Source of the DNA: an uncultured Prevotellaceae bacterium
Lineage (GTDB): Bacteria > Bacteroidota > Bacteroidia > Bacteroidales > Bacteroidaceae
Length of the DNA: 56,095 nucleotides
Reading direction: 5' to 3'
Assembly: GCA_946415705.1 (NCBI GenBank)
Contig: CAMKTN010000013.1
Coordinates: 1-56,095 of the forward strand
Numbering within the stretch: position 1 is the first letter of the stretch; every line of letters begins with the position of its first letter. The translations under genes and the position numbers were made by a program. The notes under the pieces were generated by a model. It saw only the letters and a program-made list of their open reading frames with translations, was not told the DNA's origin and did no database searches. Shown here in pieces: positions 19,134-28,746 of the stretch.

Positions 19134-20960
19134 ATGCTGAAGCAATTCCTTTCCATAATGGCGCGCTACCTGAAGCCCTACCGTAAGTATCTGGGCTGGT
19201 CGGTCGTGCTCAACTTCCTCTCGCAATGGATGAACGTGTTCTCGTTCATGGTCCTCATCCCAATCCTCAACATCCTGTTCAAGATCGACCAGGCCGTATA
19301 TACCTACAAACCCTTTGAATTTAAGAAGGATATCATCATCAACAACGCCTATGCTTGGGTTCAGGAGATGATGGCTAACAACGGAGCGTTCCTCACGCTG
19401 GTGTTCATGGGCATCGCCTTGATCATCATGACGGGTCTCAAAACACTGGGCTACTTTGGTTCCTCCGCCATCATGGTACCTTTGCGTACAGGTGTCGTTC
19501 GCGATATCCGCATTCAGGTCTATGAGAAGGTGCTGAAGCTGCCGCTGAGTTTCTTCTCCGAGGAGCGCAAAGGAGACATCATCGCCCGTATGTCGGCCGA
19601 CGTACAAGTGGTTGAGAACTCCATCACCAGTTCCATTGACATGCTCATCCGTCAGCCCATCGCTATCCTAGTGTGCTTCTTCACGCTCTTCACCGTGAGT
19701 TGGCAACTGACCGTCTTCGTGATTGTCGTAGCACCCGTGGCAGGCTGGATCATGGGTGTCGTCAGCCGCAAGCTGAAGAGCCAGTCCTCTGCCGTACAAG
19801 GCCAGTGGGGCGACATCATCGCGCAGTTGGATGAGACGCTGGGCGGCCTCCGTATCATCAAGGCTTTCATCGCCGAGCAGAAGATGCTGAAGCGCTTCAC
19901 CTTCGTCAACGACGAGTTCCGCAGGGGCATGAACGCGATGGTCATCCGCCAGAACGCAGCCCATCCCATGTCGGAGTTCCTCGGTACCATCATCATCGTC
20001 ATCGTGCTGTGGTTCGGCGGCTACCTCATTCTCAGCGAGAGCAACCTCATCGATGCCTCCACGTTCATCTTCTACATGGTCATCCTCTACAGCGTCATCA
20101 ACCCGCTGAAGGAGCTGTCGAAGGCCACCTACCAGATTCCCCTCGGCCTTGCCTCCATGGACCGTATCGACTTCATCCTCAAGGCTGAGAACCCAATTAA
20201 GGAGCCTGAGCATCCTCAGCCCCTTCCCTCATTCGAGAAGGAAGTAGAGTTGCGCGACGTCAGCTTCAGCTACATCGAAGGACGCCCCGTGCTCAAGCAC
20301 ATCAACCTCGTCGTGCCCAAGGGCAAGACCATCGCCCTCGTGGGACAGTCGGGTTCTGGTAAGAGTACTCTCGTCGATCTCGTGCCCCGCTACCACGATG
20401 TTAAGGAAGGCGAGGTGCTCATCGACGGCATGAACATCAAGGGCGTGCGCATCTCTGAGCTGCGCCAGCTCATCGGTAATGTCAACCAGGAGGCCATCCT
20501 CTTCAACGACACCTTCTATAATAATATCACCTTCGGCGTCGATAACGCCACCAAAGAACAGGTCATCGAAGCAGCGAAGATCGCCAACGCCCACGAATTC
20601 ATCATGGAGAGCGAGCACGGCTACGACACCATGATTGGCGACCGCGGCGGCCGTCTCTCAGGAGGTCAGCGCCAGCGCGTCAGCATCGCCCGCGCCATCC
20701 TCAAGAACCCGCCCATCCTCATCCTCGACGAAGCTACCTCAGCCCTCGATACGGAGAGCGAGCGCCTCGTGCAGGAAGCCCTGGAGCGCCTGATGAAGAG
20801 CCGCACGACCATCGCCATCGCCCACCGTCTCTCCACCATCAAGAACGCCGACGAGATTTACGTCCTCTACGAAGGCGAGATTGTGGAGCGCGGCCAGCAC
20901 GACGAACTCATCGCCAAGAACGGCTACTATAAACGCCTCTACGACATGCAGCAGCTATAG
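19134..20960 (+). CDS. MsbA-like ABC transporter (fused permease and ATPase)
   Basis: A 608-residue ABC half-transporter that would act as a homodimer to flip lipid A-core or another glycolipid. Six TM helices lie in residues 1-330. The nucleotide-binding domain carries Walker A GQSGSGKST (about 404), the Q-loop, signature LSGGQ (about 508), Walker B ILILDEATSALD (about 525) and the switch His in AHRLST (about 563). Codon use is GC-rich and uniform, unlike the AT-richer glycosyltransferases that follow, so it may be an ancestral backbone gene beside a variable module. Confidence 0.88.
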   Translation: MLKQFLSIMARYLKPYRKYLGWSVVLNFLSQWMNVFSFMVLIPILNILFKIDQAVYTYKPFEFKKDIIINNAYAWVQEMMANNGAFLTLVFMGIALIIMTGLKTLGYFGSSAIMVPLRTGVVRDIRIQVYEKVLKLPLSFFSEERKGDIIARMSADVQVVENSITSSIDMLIRQPIAILVCFFTLFTVSWQLTVFVIVVAPVAGWIMGVVSRKLKSQSSAVQGQWGDIIAQLDETLGGLRIIKAFIAEQKMLKRFTFVNDEFRRGMNAMVIRQNAAHPMSEFLGTIIIVIVLWFGGYLILSESNLIDASTFIFYMVILYSVINPLKELSKATYQIPLGLASMDRIDFILKAENPIKEPEHPQPLPSFEKEVELRDVSFSYIEGRPVLKHINLVVPKGKTIALVGQSGSGKSTLVDLVPRYHDVKEGEVLIDGMNIKGVRISELRQLIGNVNQEAILFNDTFYNNITFGVDNATKEQVIEAAKIANAHEFIMESEHGYDTMIGDRGGRLSGGQRQRVSIARAILKNPPILILDEATSALDTESERLVQEALERLMKSRTTIAIAHRLSTIKNADEIYVLYEGEIVERGQHDELIAKNGYYKRLYDMQQL

Positions 20961-21001
20961 CCTTCAAATTATATCCCATACATTAAACAACCGATCACAT
21001 C

Positions 21002-23155
21002 ATGGAGAAAATTTCTATCTTAGTCCCTTGTTGCAATGTAGAGAAATACGTCCGAGAGTGTTTGGATAGCATTCAGGCACAGACCTATACGAATCTGGAA
21101 ATCATCTGTATTGATGATGGAAGCAAAGATAGCACGGGCACCATCATTGATGAATATGTGGCTACGGATAAGCGCTTTAAAGTCATCCACAAGCCCAATA
21201 CCGGTTATGGAGATTCCATGAATAAGGGGTTGGAATGTTGTACCGGTGACTATATTGGCATCATTGAATCCGACGACTGGATAGAACCCGATATGTTTGA
21301 GACGCTGTTGAAAGCGGCAAAGGACAATAATCTGGATTTGGTGCGTTGTTGTTGGTATGAGGGACCAACGGGTACGGAACGGGAAGTTCATCAAGATTGG
21401 GTGGAGAAGGATTCTGTATATACTCCATTAGACCATGAGGAAGTGCTCCTGCAACAGCCCTCCATTTGGGCCGCCTTGTATCGGAGAGACCTCTTAGAGG
21501 AAGGTCACCAAGTAAGATTCCTACCTACACCAGGAGCGAGCTATCAGGATGTAGGATTTGCTTTCAAGACCTACGCCAAGTCAAAAAGGTTCATGATGCT
21601 TGACAGGCCTTTACATCACTACCGTATCAACTCCAACTCCTCCGTGATGTCCTCTGGAAAAGTTTATTGCGTGTTAGATGAATGGGAGGAGATTCATCGT
21701 TGGATTTGCGAGGATCCTGCGCTGCAAAATCATTTTAGGAAGTCTTCCGTCCTCGCAAGAATGTGGCATAGCGGAATGAGATGGAACTACGACCGCCTCT
21801 CCAAGATAGCCCTTAAGCTGATGTTCCTCCGGAGAACCAGTCGTTTCTTCCGCGAGGCCATTGCCGATGGTATTCTAAACGTGAAGAAAGATGCTAACAA
21901 GTTAGAGTGCAAAGCTGTTCAGCGAGTCGCAGAATCGCCTTTAGGCTATCATTACGACCGCCTGACTGAGCGATTCCAGGAAATCTCTCAACACCATTCA
22001 TCCTCTGACAAGCTGCAGATCCCACAAAAGGAACAAGAACTCATCTCTGTTGTCGTTCCCTGCTATAACACAGCCAAATACATCTATTCTTCCTTGCTGA
22101 GTATTGTCAATCAAAGCTATCAGAACATAGAGATTCTGTGTGTGGACGACTGCTCTACCGACGACACAAAGCTACTGGTACATCGTCTCATGAGAAAGTA
22201 TCCCCAAATACAGTGGCTGAGCACAGAGAAAAACAGCGGTCTGTCTGCATCGCGCAATATGGGACTTTCCCGTTGCTCTGGTAAATACGTGCTGTTTGTA
22301 GATGGCGATGACTGTCTGATGCCTGATGCTATTGCGCGTCTGTATGCCGCAAAGCAGGAAGAGGATGACATGGTGGCTGGAAGTGCCATCGTACACTATG
22401 AGGATGGCGAAGCCCATTACGGTGCGCTCGTGGAAAGCGATAAAAACTACTATACGATTCCACAAGAACTACAAATCAATGCTCTGAAAGAGGTAGAACA
22501 AGCCTGCAAGGTTCATGTGAGCGCTTGGGGTAAGCTATGGAAACTTTCAGTCATCAGGGAGAACGGCATCCGTTTTCCAGAAGGGCTTCTCTACGAGGAC
22601 GCCTGCTTCTTCTGGAAATACCTCAGCGTAGCCCCACGCATGCATGCTATCCAAGAACCTGTATATCTCTATCAGCGGCATCGAACGGGTTCCATCATGA
22701 GCGACACCTTTGAGAAGAAGCCTGGCATGGCCATTCAGCATATACTTATCCTGGAAGACATATACAAGTATGCCTGTGAGAAGCGCATCGAGCATCAAGT
22801 GAAGAATGTCCTCAATAAACTCTATGAACCATTCTTCTGGTTTGCTTTCAATCACTCACCCAAGAGCGACTACGAGGCCGTATGCCAAACGATGTGCCGC
22901 ATACTTAAGGAGCAAGAGGCAGATACTGCTGACTCGCGGATTATGGAATATATATCCCATTATGATGAGGCTAATAAAGGTGAACTCTTCATGCAGGCGT
23001 TCGGAGGGCAAATCCCTGCGCTCAATACGGAGCCTCCCGCTATCTACCGCCTCAACAAAAAACTTCGCAAATATCGTAAGCTCACAAAGGTGTTTGCCCT
23101 GCTTTCCATCCTGCTTATTATATTGTTGGTTGTCATGGGATTAATCGCTTTCTGA
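21002..23155 (+). CDS. bifunctional protein with two tandem GT2 domains and a C-terminal TM helix
   Basis: A 717-residue fusion of two GT-A glycosyltransferase domains. Domain 1 (about 4-235) starts ISILVPCCNVEKYV and has IESDDWIEPD as its metal-site segment. Domain 2 (about 345-575) starts ISVVVPCYNTAKYI and has VDGDDCLMPD. A single TM helix closes the protein (about 694-715). Two domains could add two residues in succession or polymerise a repeat. It starts an AT-richer set of genes with minimal spacing to LicD. Confidence 0.85.
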   Translation: MEKISILVPCCNVEKYVRECLDSIQAQTYTNLEIICIDDGSKDSTGTIIDEYVATDKRFKVIHKPNTGYGDSMNKGLECCTGDYIGIIESDDWIEPDMFETLLKAAKDNNLDLVRCCWYEGPTGTEREVHQDWVEKDSVYTPLDHEEVLLQQPSIWAALYRRDLLEEGHQVRFLPTPGASYQDVGFAFKTYAKSKRFMMLDRPLHHYRINSNSSVMSSGKVYCVLDEWEEIHRWICEDPALQNHFRKSSVLARMWHSGMRWNYDRLSKIALKLMFLRRTSRFFREAIADGILNVKKDANKLECKAVQRVAESPLGYHYDRLTERFQEISQHHSSSDKLQIPQKEQELISVVVPCYNTAKYIYSSLLSIVNQSYQNIEILCVDDCSTDDTKLLVHRLMRKYPQIQWLSTEKNSGLSASRNMGLSRCSGKYVLFVDGDDCLMPDAIARLYAAKQEEDDMVAGSAIVHYEDGEAHYGALVESDKNYYTIPQELQINALKEVEQACKVHVSAWGKLWKLSVIRENGIRFPEGLLYEDACFFWKYLSVAPRMHAIQEPVYLYQRHRTGSIMSDTFEKKPGMAIQHILILEDIYKYACEKRIEHQVKNVLNKLYEPFFWFAFNHSPKSDYEAVCQTMCRILKEQEADTADSRIMEYISHYDEANKGELFMQAFGGQIPALNTEPPAIYRLNKKLRKYRKLTKVFALLSILLIILLVVMGLIAF

Positions 23156-23156
23156 A

Positions 23157-24356
23157 ATGAACGACTTACCTATCAAGCTGAAACTAAAGGAATCTTTCTT
23201 TGAGGCTGAAACCATCTGTGACTACGAGGTGACAACGGAGTCTAAGCAGTTGTGGGCTGTCTTATTAGATTTGATGGTAACCTTTGATGCTGTATGCAAG
23301 CAATACAACATACGGTACAGCATTGACAGCGGCACGCTCTTAGGCGCAGTCCGCCACGGGGGATTCATCCCGTGGGACAACGACGCCGATGTCATCATGT
23401 TACGCTCGGAATACAACAAGTTATGCGCAGTAGCACCCACGGCTTTCGCGGAACCATACTTCTGGCAAACCAATGACACAGACCCTGGTTCTATGCGGCG
23501 ACATGGGCAGTTACGGAACTCGCAAACAACATGTATCCTCACCTCAGAGACAAGTGATGGAACACCGCTTTTCCATTACAATCAAGGTGTTTTCTTGGAT
23601 GTTTTCATCCTCGATGAAGTACCAGATGACGTTGAAGAACGACATCGTTTTCAAGATGAGCTTCAACATGCCCTGGGTGAACTCTGGGATTTTAAGAAGT
23701 TCTATGCTGACAGTCATCTTTCTCCTTGGATGGAAAAAGCACAGAAGCAGGCATACGACAACTTTGAGACCTTGGTGGCACGCTACAATGGCACTGGACA
23801 GAAAAGAGTCGGGAACATCGCTCTAATCCCACAACGAAAGGACTCACTCTTTTTCCTCAAGGAACTCTATGAGGATCTTATAGAGTATGAGTTCGAAGGA
23901 TATACATTTGCAGGTCCCAGAGATTATGAAACCATCTTGAGTGGCCATTATGGGGATTGGCATCAGCTGGTAAGAGGAGCAGGAGACGCACACGGAGAAA
24001 TCATACTGGATTTAAGAAACTCCTATCGCCACTATTTGAAGCCACATGCACCTCAACGTGCAGACGCCGAAGAAAGGATACAGCATCCTATCCTGAAGCT
24101 CTACAGGCATCGGGATATGCTTTTAACTGAGCGTGACAGGGCATGGGCTGACAATCGAATTCTACAAGAAAAACTGACTTCTTGCCAACAAAAGTCGGAT
24201 GTATTAAGGTCAGAACTGAACGATGCCATCAACGTGAAAGCAAGATTAGAGAAGAAAGAGAAGAAGCATCTCAAGGTCATACGCTTGATGATCGGCATTT
24301 CTCTCTTGTTCCTCATATTATCACTGATACTATTATGGAGAATTACGACTATTTAA
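23157..24356 (+). CDS. LicD-family phosphotransferase with coiled coil and TM tail
   Basis: LicD-type nucleotidyl/phosphotransferases place phosphocholine, ribitol-phosphate or similar groups on surface glycans. The hallmark SIDSGTLLGAVRHGGFIPWD, followed by NDADVIM, lies near residue 57, and a FLDVFILDEV segment follows. Residues about 325-375 look like a coiled coil and about 377-396 form a TM helix, which is additional to the usual LicD domain and suggests membrane tethering. The start is one base after the previous stop and the 3' end overlaps glf by 22 bases. Confidence 0.85.
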   Translation: MNDLPIKLKLKESFFEAETICDYEVTTESKQLWAVLLDLMVTFDAVCKQYNIRYSIDSGTLLGAVRHGGFIPWDNDADVIMLRSEYNKLCAVAPTAFAEPYFWQTNDTDPGSMRRHGQLRNSQTTCILTSETSDGTPLFHYNQGVFLDVFILDEVPDDVEERHRFQDELQHALGELWDFKKFYADSHLSPWMEKAQKQAYDNFETLVARYNGTGQKRVGNIALIPQRKDSLFFLKELYEDLIEYEFEGYTFAGPRDYETILSGHYGDWHQLVRGAGDAHGEIILDLRNSYRHYLKPHAPQRADAEERIQHPILKLYRHRDMLLTERDRAWADNRILQEKLTSCQQKSDVLRSELNDAINVKARLEKKEKKHLKVIRLMIGISLLFLILSLILLWRITTI

Positions 24357-25465
24357 TTGTTGGCTCTGGCCTTATGGGAGCAACTTTTGCCTGGCGTGCC
24401 CGCCAAGCAGGCAAGACATGCCTGGTTATTGATCGACGCGACCATGTAGGCGGGAACATCTATTGCGAGGAAAGAGAAGGCATCAACGTACATCGCTATG
24501 GTGCCCATATCTTCCATACCAACAACGAAGAGATATGGCAATTCGTAAATTCATTAGTTCCTTTTAACCGATATACCAACAGCCCTGTTGCCAATTACAA
24601 GGGAAGACTTTATAACCTGCCATTTAATATGAACACCTTCTACCAGATGTGGGGTGTTCATACACCTGCTGAAGCGAATGCGAAGTTGGAGGAACAGCGC
24701 GCAGAAGCTCGTAGGATGCTTGAGCAACAGGGTGTCAAAGAGCCTCGCAACCTGGAGGAACAGGCGCTACTGCTGATTGGAAGTGATATCTACGAGCGCC
24801 TGATTAAAGGATATACTGAAAAGCAATGGGGACGTCCCTGCGCAGAGCTCCCGGCATTCATCATCCGTCGTCTGCCTGTGCGCCTCGTTTTTGACAACAA
24901 CTACTTCAATGACCGCTTTCAAGGCATCCCAGAAGGAGGCTACAATCGGCTTATAGACCGTCTGCTGGAGGGCGTGGAAGTGCGTATGGGCGAAGACTAC
25001 TTTGCCAACCGCGAACACTGGAATCAGATAGCAAAGAACATTATCTTCACGGGTGAGATAGACCGTTTCTATGATTACCGCTTCGGCCATCTTGAATGGC
25101 GAACAGTACGCTTCGAAACGGAGACGCTGACCACCTCCAACTATCAGGGCAATGCTGTCGTCAACTACACCGAGCGTGAAGTGCCATATACACGCATCAT
25201 AGAGCACAAGCACTTTGAGTCTTTCGGTGCAGAGGTGGAAAAGAATCCGAAGACCATCATCTCACGCGAATATTCCACGGAATGGAAACCGGGCATGGAG
25301 CCCTACTATCCTGTCAACGATGCTCGTAACCAACAGCTCTATGAGCAGTACCGGGCCTTGGCTGCGGCAGAGACGAATGTTATCTTCGCTGGCAGATTGG
25401 CAGAATATAAATATTATGACATGGCTCCCACTATGGAGCGTGCCTTTGGCATTGGCATTCACTAA
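24335..25465 (+). CDS. glf: UDP-galactopyranose mutase
   Basis: Interconverts UDP-galactopyranose and UDP-galactofuranose, so the glycan probably contains Galf. The 377-residue flavoprotein begins YDYLIVGSGLMGATFA, the FAD-binding GxGxxG fold. HVGGNIY and GAHIFHTNN are characteristic, and RYSPVANY-like (NSPVANYKGRLYNLPFNMN) and EYSTEWKPGMEPYYPV segments follow. The start at 24335 lies inside the LicD reading frame; a longer in-frame extension from 24182 is rejected because the FAD fold begins right after 24335. Confidence 0.93.
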   Translation: MENYDYLIVGSGLMGATFAWRARQAGKTCLVIDRRDHVGGNIYCEEREGINVHRYGAHIFHTNNEEIWQFVNSLVPFNRYTNSPVANYKGRLYNLPFNMNTFYQMWGVHTPAEANAKLEEQRAEARRMLEQQGVKEPRNLEEQALLLIGSDIYERLIKGYTEKQWGRPCAELPAFIIRRLPVRLVFDNNYFNDRFQGIPEGGYNRLIDRLLEGVEVRMGEDYFANREHWNQIAKNIIFTGEIDRFYDYRFGHLEWRTVRFETETLTTSNYQGNAVVNYTEREVPYTRIIEHKHFESFGAEVEKNPKTIISREYSTEWKPGMEPYYPVNDARNQQLYEQYRALAAAETNVIFAGRLAEYKYYDMAPTMERAFGIGIH

Positions 25466-25498
25466 TGCCATCATAGTGTTTAATGTTTAATTTCCAAG

Positions 25499-26515
25499 AT
25501 GAAAGTCTCTGTCATCATACCCATCTACAACGTGCAACAATATCTGGAAGAGTGTCTTGCATCTGTGGCGGCACAAATATTTCAGGACTTTGAAGTGGTT
25601 GCCATAGATGATTGTAGTACCGATGACAGCATGAGTATTCTATACTCATCTCTTGAGAGGTTACATATGGATATGGAACGGGTGACAATCATCCGCCATG
25701 ACCACAACCGCGGCCTCTCTGCAGCCCGCAATACAGGTGTCCATGCAAGTAAAGGCGACTACGTCTATTTCCTGGACAGCGACGATGCCATCACTCCCGA
25801 CTGCCTGCAACGCTTAGTGGAAGCCTCGCAGCACAGGGGAAAGGATGTGGAAATGGTTGTGGGCGACTATCGTTTTGAAGGTCCGGAGCTGGCTTGTCCA
25901 CATTTACGTGTGGGCCGTACGTTCCTGAATCAACGTGGTTATATCCGGGCTTACTGTAAAGAACGTATCTACCCTATGGCATGGAATCGTCTCCTACGCC
26001 GCGACTTTCTGCTCAAGAACCACCTTCTATTTGAAGAGGGACTTATCCACGAAGATACACTATGGAGTTTCCAACTATTACCGCTTATACACTCCGTCAG
26101 CATCGTGGAACACGAGACATACATCTATCGTGTCCGTCAGCAGTCCATCCAAACCTCCACAGCCTTTGAGAAGCATTTCAAAGCCAATGCCTACATTGTC
26201 GGGAAAATGGCTGACATCATGTTCAGCACACCCATCCTGCAATACAACCATCACGTATATAACTTTGTAGAACAAGAGAAACGGCGACATTTGGATGACT
26301 GCTATCGTAACGACTCCACCCATCTGATACGTGAACTCTATAGTGTCTGCCGTGCGCATCCGCACTATCAGCCGTGGACGGCGATACTCCTTTTCGGGCT
26401 TAACTTTGGCACCTTGAAACGCATCCTTAAACGTGACATGCATTATTGCCAACCTTTCGAAAAGGGATTATCCATGTTCTCACATACTCCTATTTCAACC
26501 ACGAAACATCACTGA
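25499..26515 (+). CDS. GT2 family glycosyltransferase
   Basis: A 338-residue GT-A enzyme opening KVSVIIPIYNVQQYLEECL, with IDDCSTDDS and the metal-site segment FLDSDDAITPD (about 99). A C-terminal helical region resembles bacterial capsule/LOS galactosyl- or glucosyltransferases. Given its place just after glf it might be a galactofuranosyltransferase, but nothing in the sequence proves the donor. It is followed three bases later by a GT4-like gene. Confidence 0.85.
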   Translation: MKVSVIIPIYNVQQYLEECLASVAAQIFQDFEVVAIDDCSTDDSMSILYSSLERLHMDMERVTIIRHDHNRGLSAARNTGVHASKGDYVYFLDSDDAITPDCLQRLVEASQHRGKDVEMVVGDYRFEGPELACPHLRVGRTFLNQRGYIRAYCKERIYPMAWNRLLRRDFLLKNHLLFEEGLIHEDTLWSFQLLPLIHSVSIVEHETYIYRVRQQSIQTSTAFEKHFKANAYIVGKMADIMFSTPILQYNHHVYNFVEQEKRRHLDDCYRNDSTHLIRELYSVCRAHPHYQPWTAILLFGLNFGTLKRILKRDMHYCQPFEKGLSMFSHTPISTTKHH

Positions 26516-26518
26516 GCT

Positions 26519-27871
26519 ATGAAGATTCTATACATACTACCTTGGGTGCCCTACCCGCTCAACAATGGTGGCAATCAGGCAGTCTTCATGATGACTGATG
26601 CCGCGCGAAGGTTGCATCAAGTGTCACTACTCTTGTATATACACAATGCGGGCGAGCGCGAGCGTATGGAACATCTTAAGGCACTGTGGCCTGACGTGAC
26701 TTTCTTTTTGTTTGATGCCCAAGAAGAAGCTCGCATCAAAGGCGAGATACAGCCTTCACCCTATGCTTCAATGCCCTGGTTGAATCGTAAAGTATGCGAA
26801 ATTCTCGACTATTGGCACCACTCCACAAAGCGCAAGCTTGACCGTCGCCAATGGCGCCACGCGCTGCAACAGCTTTCTCAGGCAAAGTCCAAGGCCAGTG
26901 CTATCGCAGCGTTGGGATGTTTTGTACGCGCTAACTCCAACTTGTTTCATCAAACAAACAATGATCTTTCACCTGCCTTCTGCAAATATGTGAAGGAGGT
27001 GTCGGCGAAAGGCTTTGATATCGTTCAGGTGGAGTTCTACGAGTACTTACCTCTGGTTTACATGTTGCCAGCAAACTGTAAGCGAGTTTTTGTACATCAT
27101 GAATTGCGTTTCGTACGAAATGAGAATGAATTGAGTCTATTACAGAATCCCCTACCAACAGATTTCCTGATACTGGAAGAAGAAAAGGCAAAGGAACTGG
27201 TTGCCCTGAAGCATTACGATGCTGTCATCACACTCACAGACATTGACCGCAATCATCTAATCCAGTATCTTCCAGAGGAGAAGATATATGTTTCACCCGC
27301 TATTACACAAAATGTCAATCTTGAAAAGAAGACTTTCCAGACGGCCCAGGAATTAGTATTTGTAGGTAGCGGTTCTCATTTCCCCAATGCCGATGGCATG
27401 CTTTGGTTCTGCAGTCAGGTGGTACCCATTCTTCGTCAGCATCATGAATCTATTCCTCGGATTCATATTACAGGCCATTGGCGTCGTGAATTGAAGGCGT
27501 ATGTGAAGCGCCAGTGTCCCGAGGCGGTCTTTGACGGTTTCGTTGATGACCTGCCCACCTTTATCAATGGTAAGATATCCATTGTTCCCATTCGCATTGG
27601 AAGTGGTATGCGAATGAAGATTCTCGACAGTGCATCTGCTGCAGCACCACTGGTGACAACCTCTAAGGGATGCGAGGGATTACCCGTTGTGCATAAGCAG
27701 CATTGTCTCATCGCGGACACACCCGAAACATATGCTGATGCACTCGTAGAAATACTTGCCGACAAGACTCTGCAGCAATCATTAGCTACAAAGGCACAAG
27801 ACGTAAATAATGCCATGCTAAAAGATGCCGAGCTGATACAGCAACGTCTGGCTATATATAAGAAGATATGA
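26519..27871 (+). CDS. GT-B glycosyltransferase (GT4-like)
   Basis: A 450-residue two-Rossmann glycosyltransferase. The N-terminal WVPYPLNNGGNQ loop is the typical acceptor-domain glycine-rich segment. VFVGSGSHFPNADG (about 281) and PIRIGSGMRMKILDS (about 357) followed by a Gly-Cys-Glu-Gly stretch form the C-terminal donor domain. Similar proteins act in LPS and exopolysaccharide synthesis. Its stop overlaps the next start (ATGA). Confidence 0.85.
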   Translation: MKILYILPWVPYPLNNGGNQAVFMMTDAARRLHQVSLLLYIHNAGERERMEHLKALWPDVTFFLFDAQEEARIKGEIQPSPYASMPWLNRKVCEILDYWHHSTKRKLDRRQWRHALQQLSQAKSKASAIAALGCFVRANSNLFHQTNNDLSPAFCKYVKEVSAKGFDIVQVEFYEYLPLVYMLPANCKRVFVHHELRFVRNENELSLLQNPLPTDFLILEEEKAKELVALKHYDAVITLTDIDRNHLIQYLPEEKIYVSPAITQNVNLEKKTFQTAQELVFVGSGSHFPNADGMLWFCSQVVPILRQHHESIPRIHITGHWRRELKAYVKRQCPEAVFDGFVDDLPTFINGKISIVPIRIGSGMRMKILDSASAAAPLVTTSKGCEGLPVVHKQHCLIADTPETYADALVEILADKTLQQSLATKAQDVNNAMLKDAELIQQRLAIYKKI

Positions 27872-28746
27872 TTAGCTTCATCCTTTGCAGTATTAATCCA
27901 GAGGCGGCAGAAAAGGTATGCCAGAATATTCGCAGTACAGCTGGTTGCGATTGTGAATGTATCGTGATTGACAACAAGACTAAACCGCGCAGTATCGCAC
28001 AGGTTTATAACGAAGGAGCACATCGGGCAAAGGGCCATGTGCTGTGCTTCGTGCATGAGGACGTGCGATTCCTCACCCCGGATTTTGGTCCTGCGATTGA
28101 GCAGAAAGCACTACAGCCACAGACGGGAGTCATAGGCTTTCTTGGCACGCAGTATAAGGCTCAGGCTCCATCTGGTTGGTACGTTCACAACGACCTTTCG
28201 GTGAAACATTATATCCAGTCGGGGCATCGCGGTACAGACGAATGTGTCACACACAATCTGTCACCAGACGGATTTACACCTGTTGTCATCGTGGATGGTT
28301 GCTGCATGTTTGTCAGTCGTGAGACATGGGCATCTCATCCCTTCGATACGCTATTGATTCAGGGATTTCATTGCTACGATGTTGACTTCTGCTTAACATT
28401 GCACCATGCTGGTTTGACAAATTATGTTTGTTCTCTCTCCATGATGGAACATCAATCCTATGGTAGTTACAACCTTCAATGGATAGAGACGACCCTTGCC
28501 CTACATCGAGGAAAGTGGTACGGTCAACTGCCGATGTACGCCAAAGACTTGACGCTGACACCGCAGCAACAAATAGCATATGAACACCATGCTTGGTATG
28601 ATTTTCTCAAAAAATGCGTAAAGTCGCCTCTACCTCTCTCACAGTTCCTTGCACTCCTCAAGGACGCACGTAGAATCGGTTTCCCAAATTCAAAATCATT
28701 CAAACTCCTTTATAAACTTCTTTTCTATCGCGGCCTGAGGAAGTAG
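27868..28746 (+). CDS. GT2-like glycosyltransferase (Glyco_tranf_2_5 type)
   Basis: A 292-residue protein resembling PF13712-type GT-A proteins. It starts ISFILCSINPEAAEKV, has VIDNKTKPRSIAQVYNEGA (about 33), FVHEDVRFLTPDF (about 57) in place of a canonical DxD, then VDGCCMFVSRETW and GFHCYDVDFCL, a second acidic site. Translationally coupled to the upstream GT. Its 3' end overlaps the convergent GT4 by 47 bases, which ends the rightward operon. Confidence 0.75.
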   Translation: MISFILCSINPEAAEKVCQNIRSTAGCDCECIVIDNKTKPRSIAQVYNEGAHRAKGHVLCFVHEDVRFLTPDFGPAIEQKALQPQTGVIGFLGTQYKAQAPSGWYVHNDLSVKHYIQSGHRGTDECVTHNLSPDGFTPVVIVDGCCMFVSRETWASHPFDTLLIQGFHCYDVDFCLTLHHAGLTNYVCSLSMMEHQSYGSYNLQWIETTLALHRGKWYGQLPMYAKDLTLTPQQQIAYEHHAWYDFLKKCVKSPLPLSQFLALLKDARRIGFPNSKSFKLLYKLLFYRGLRK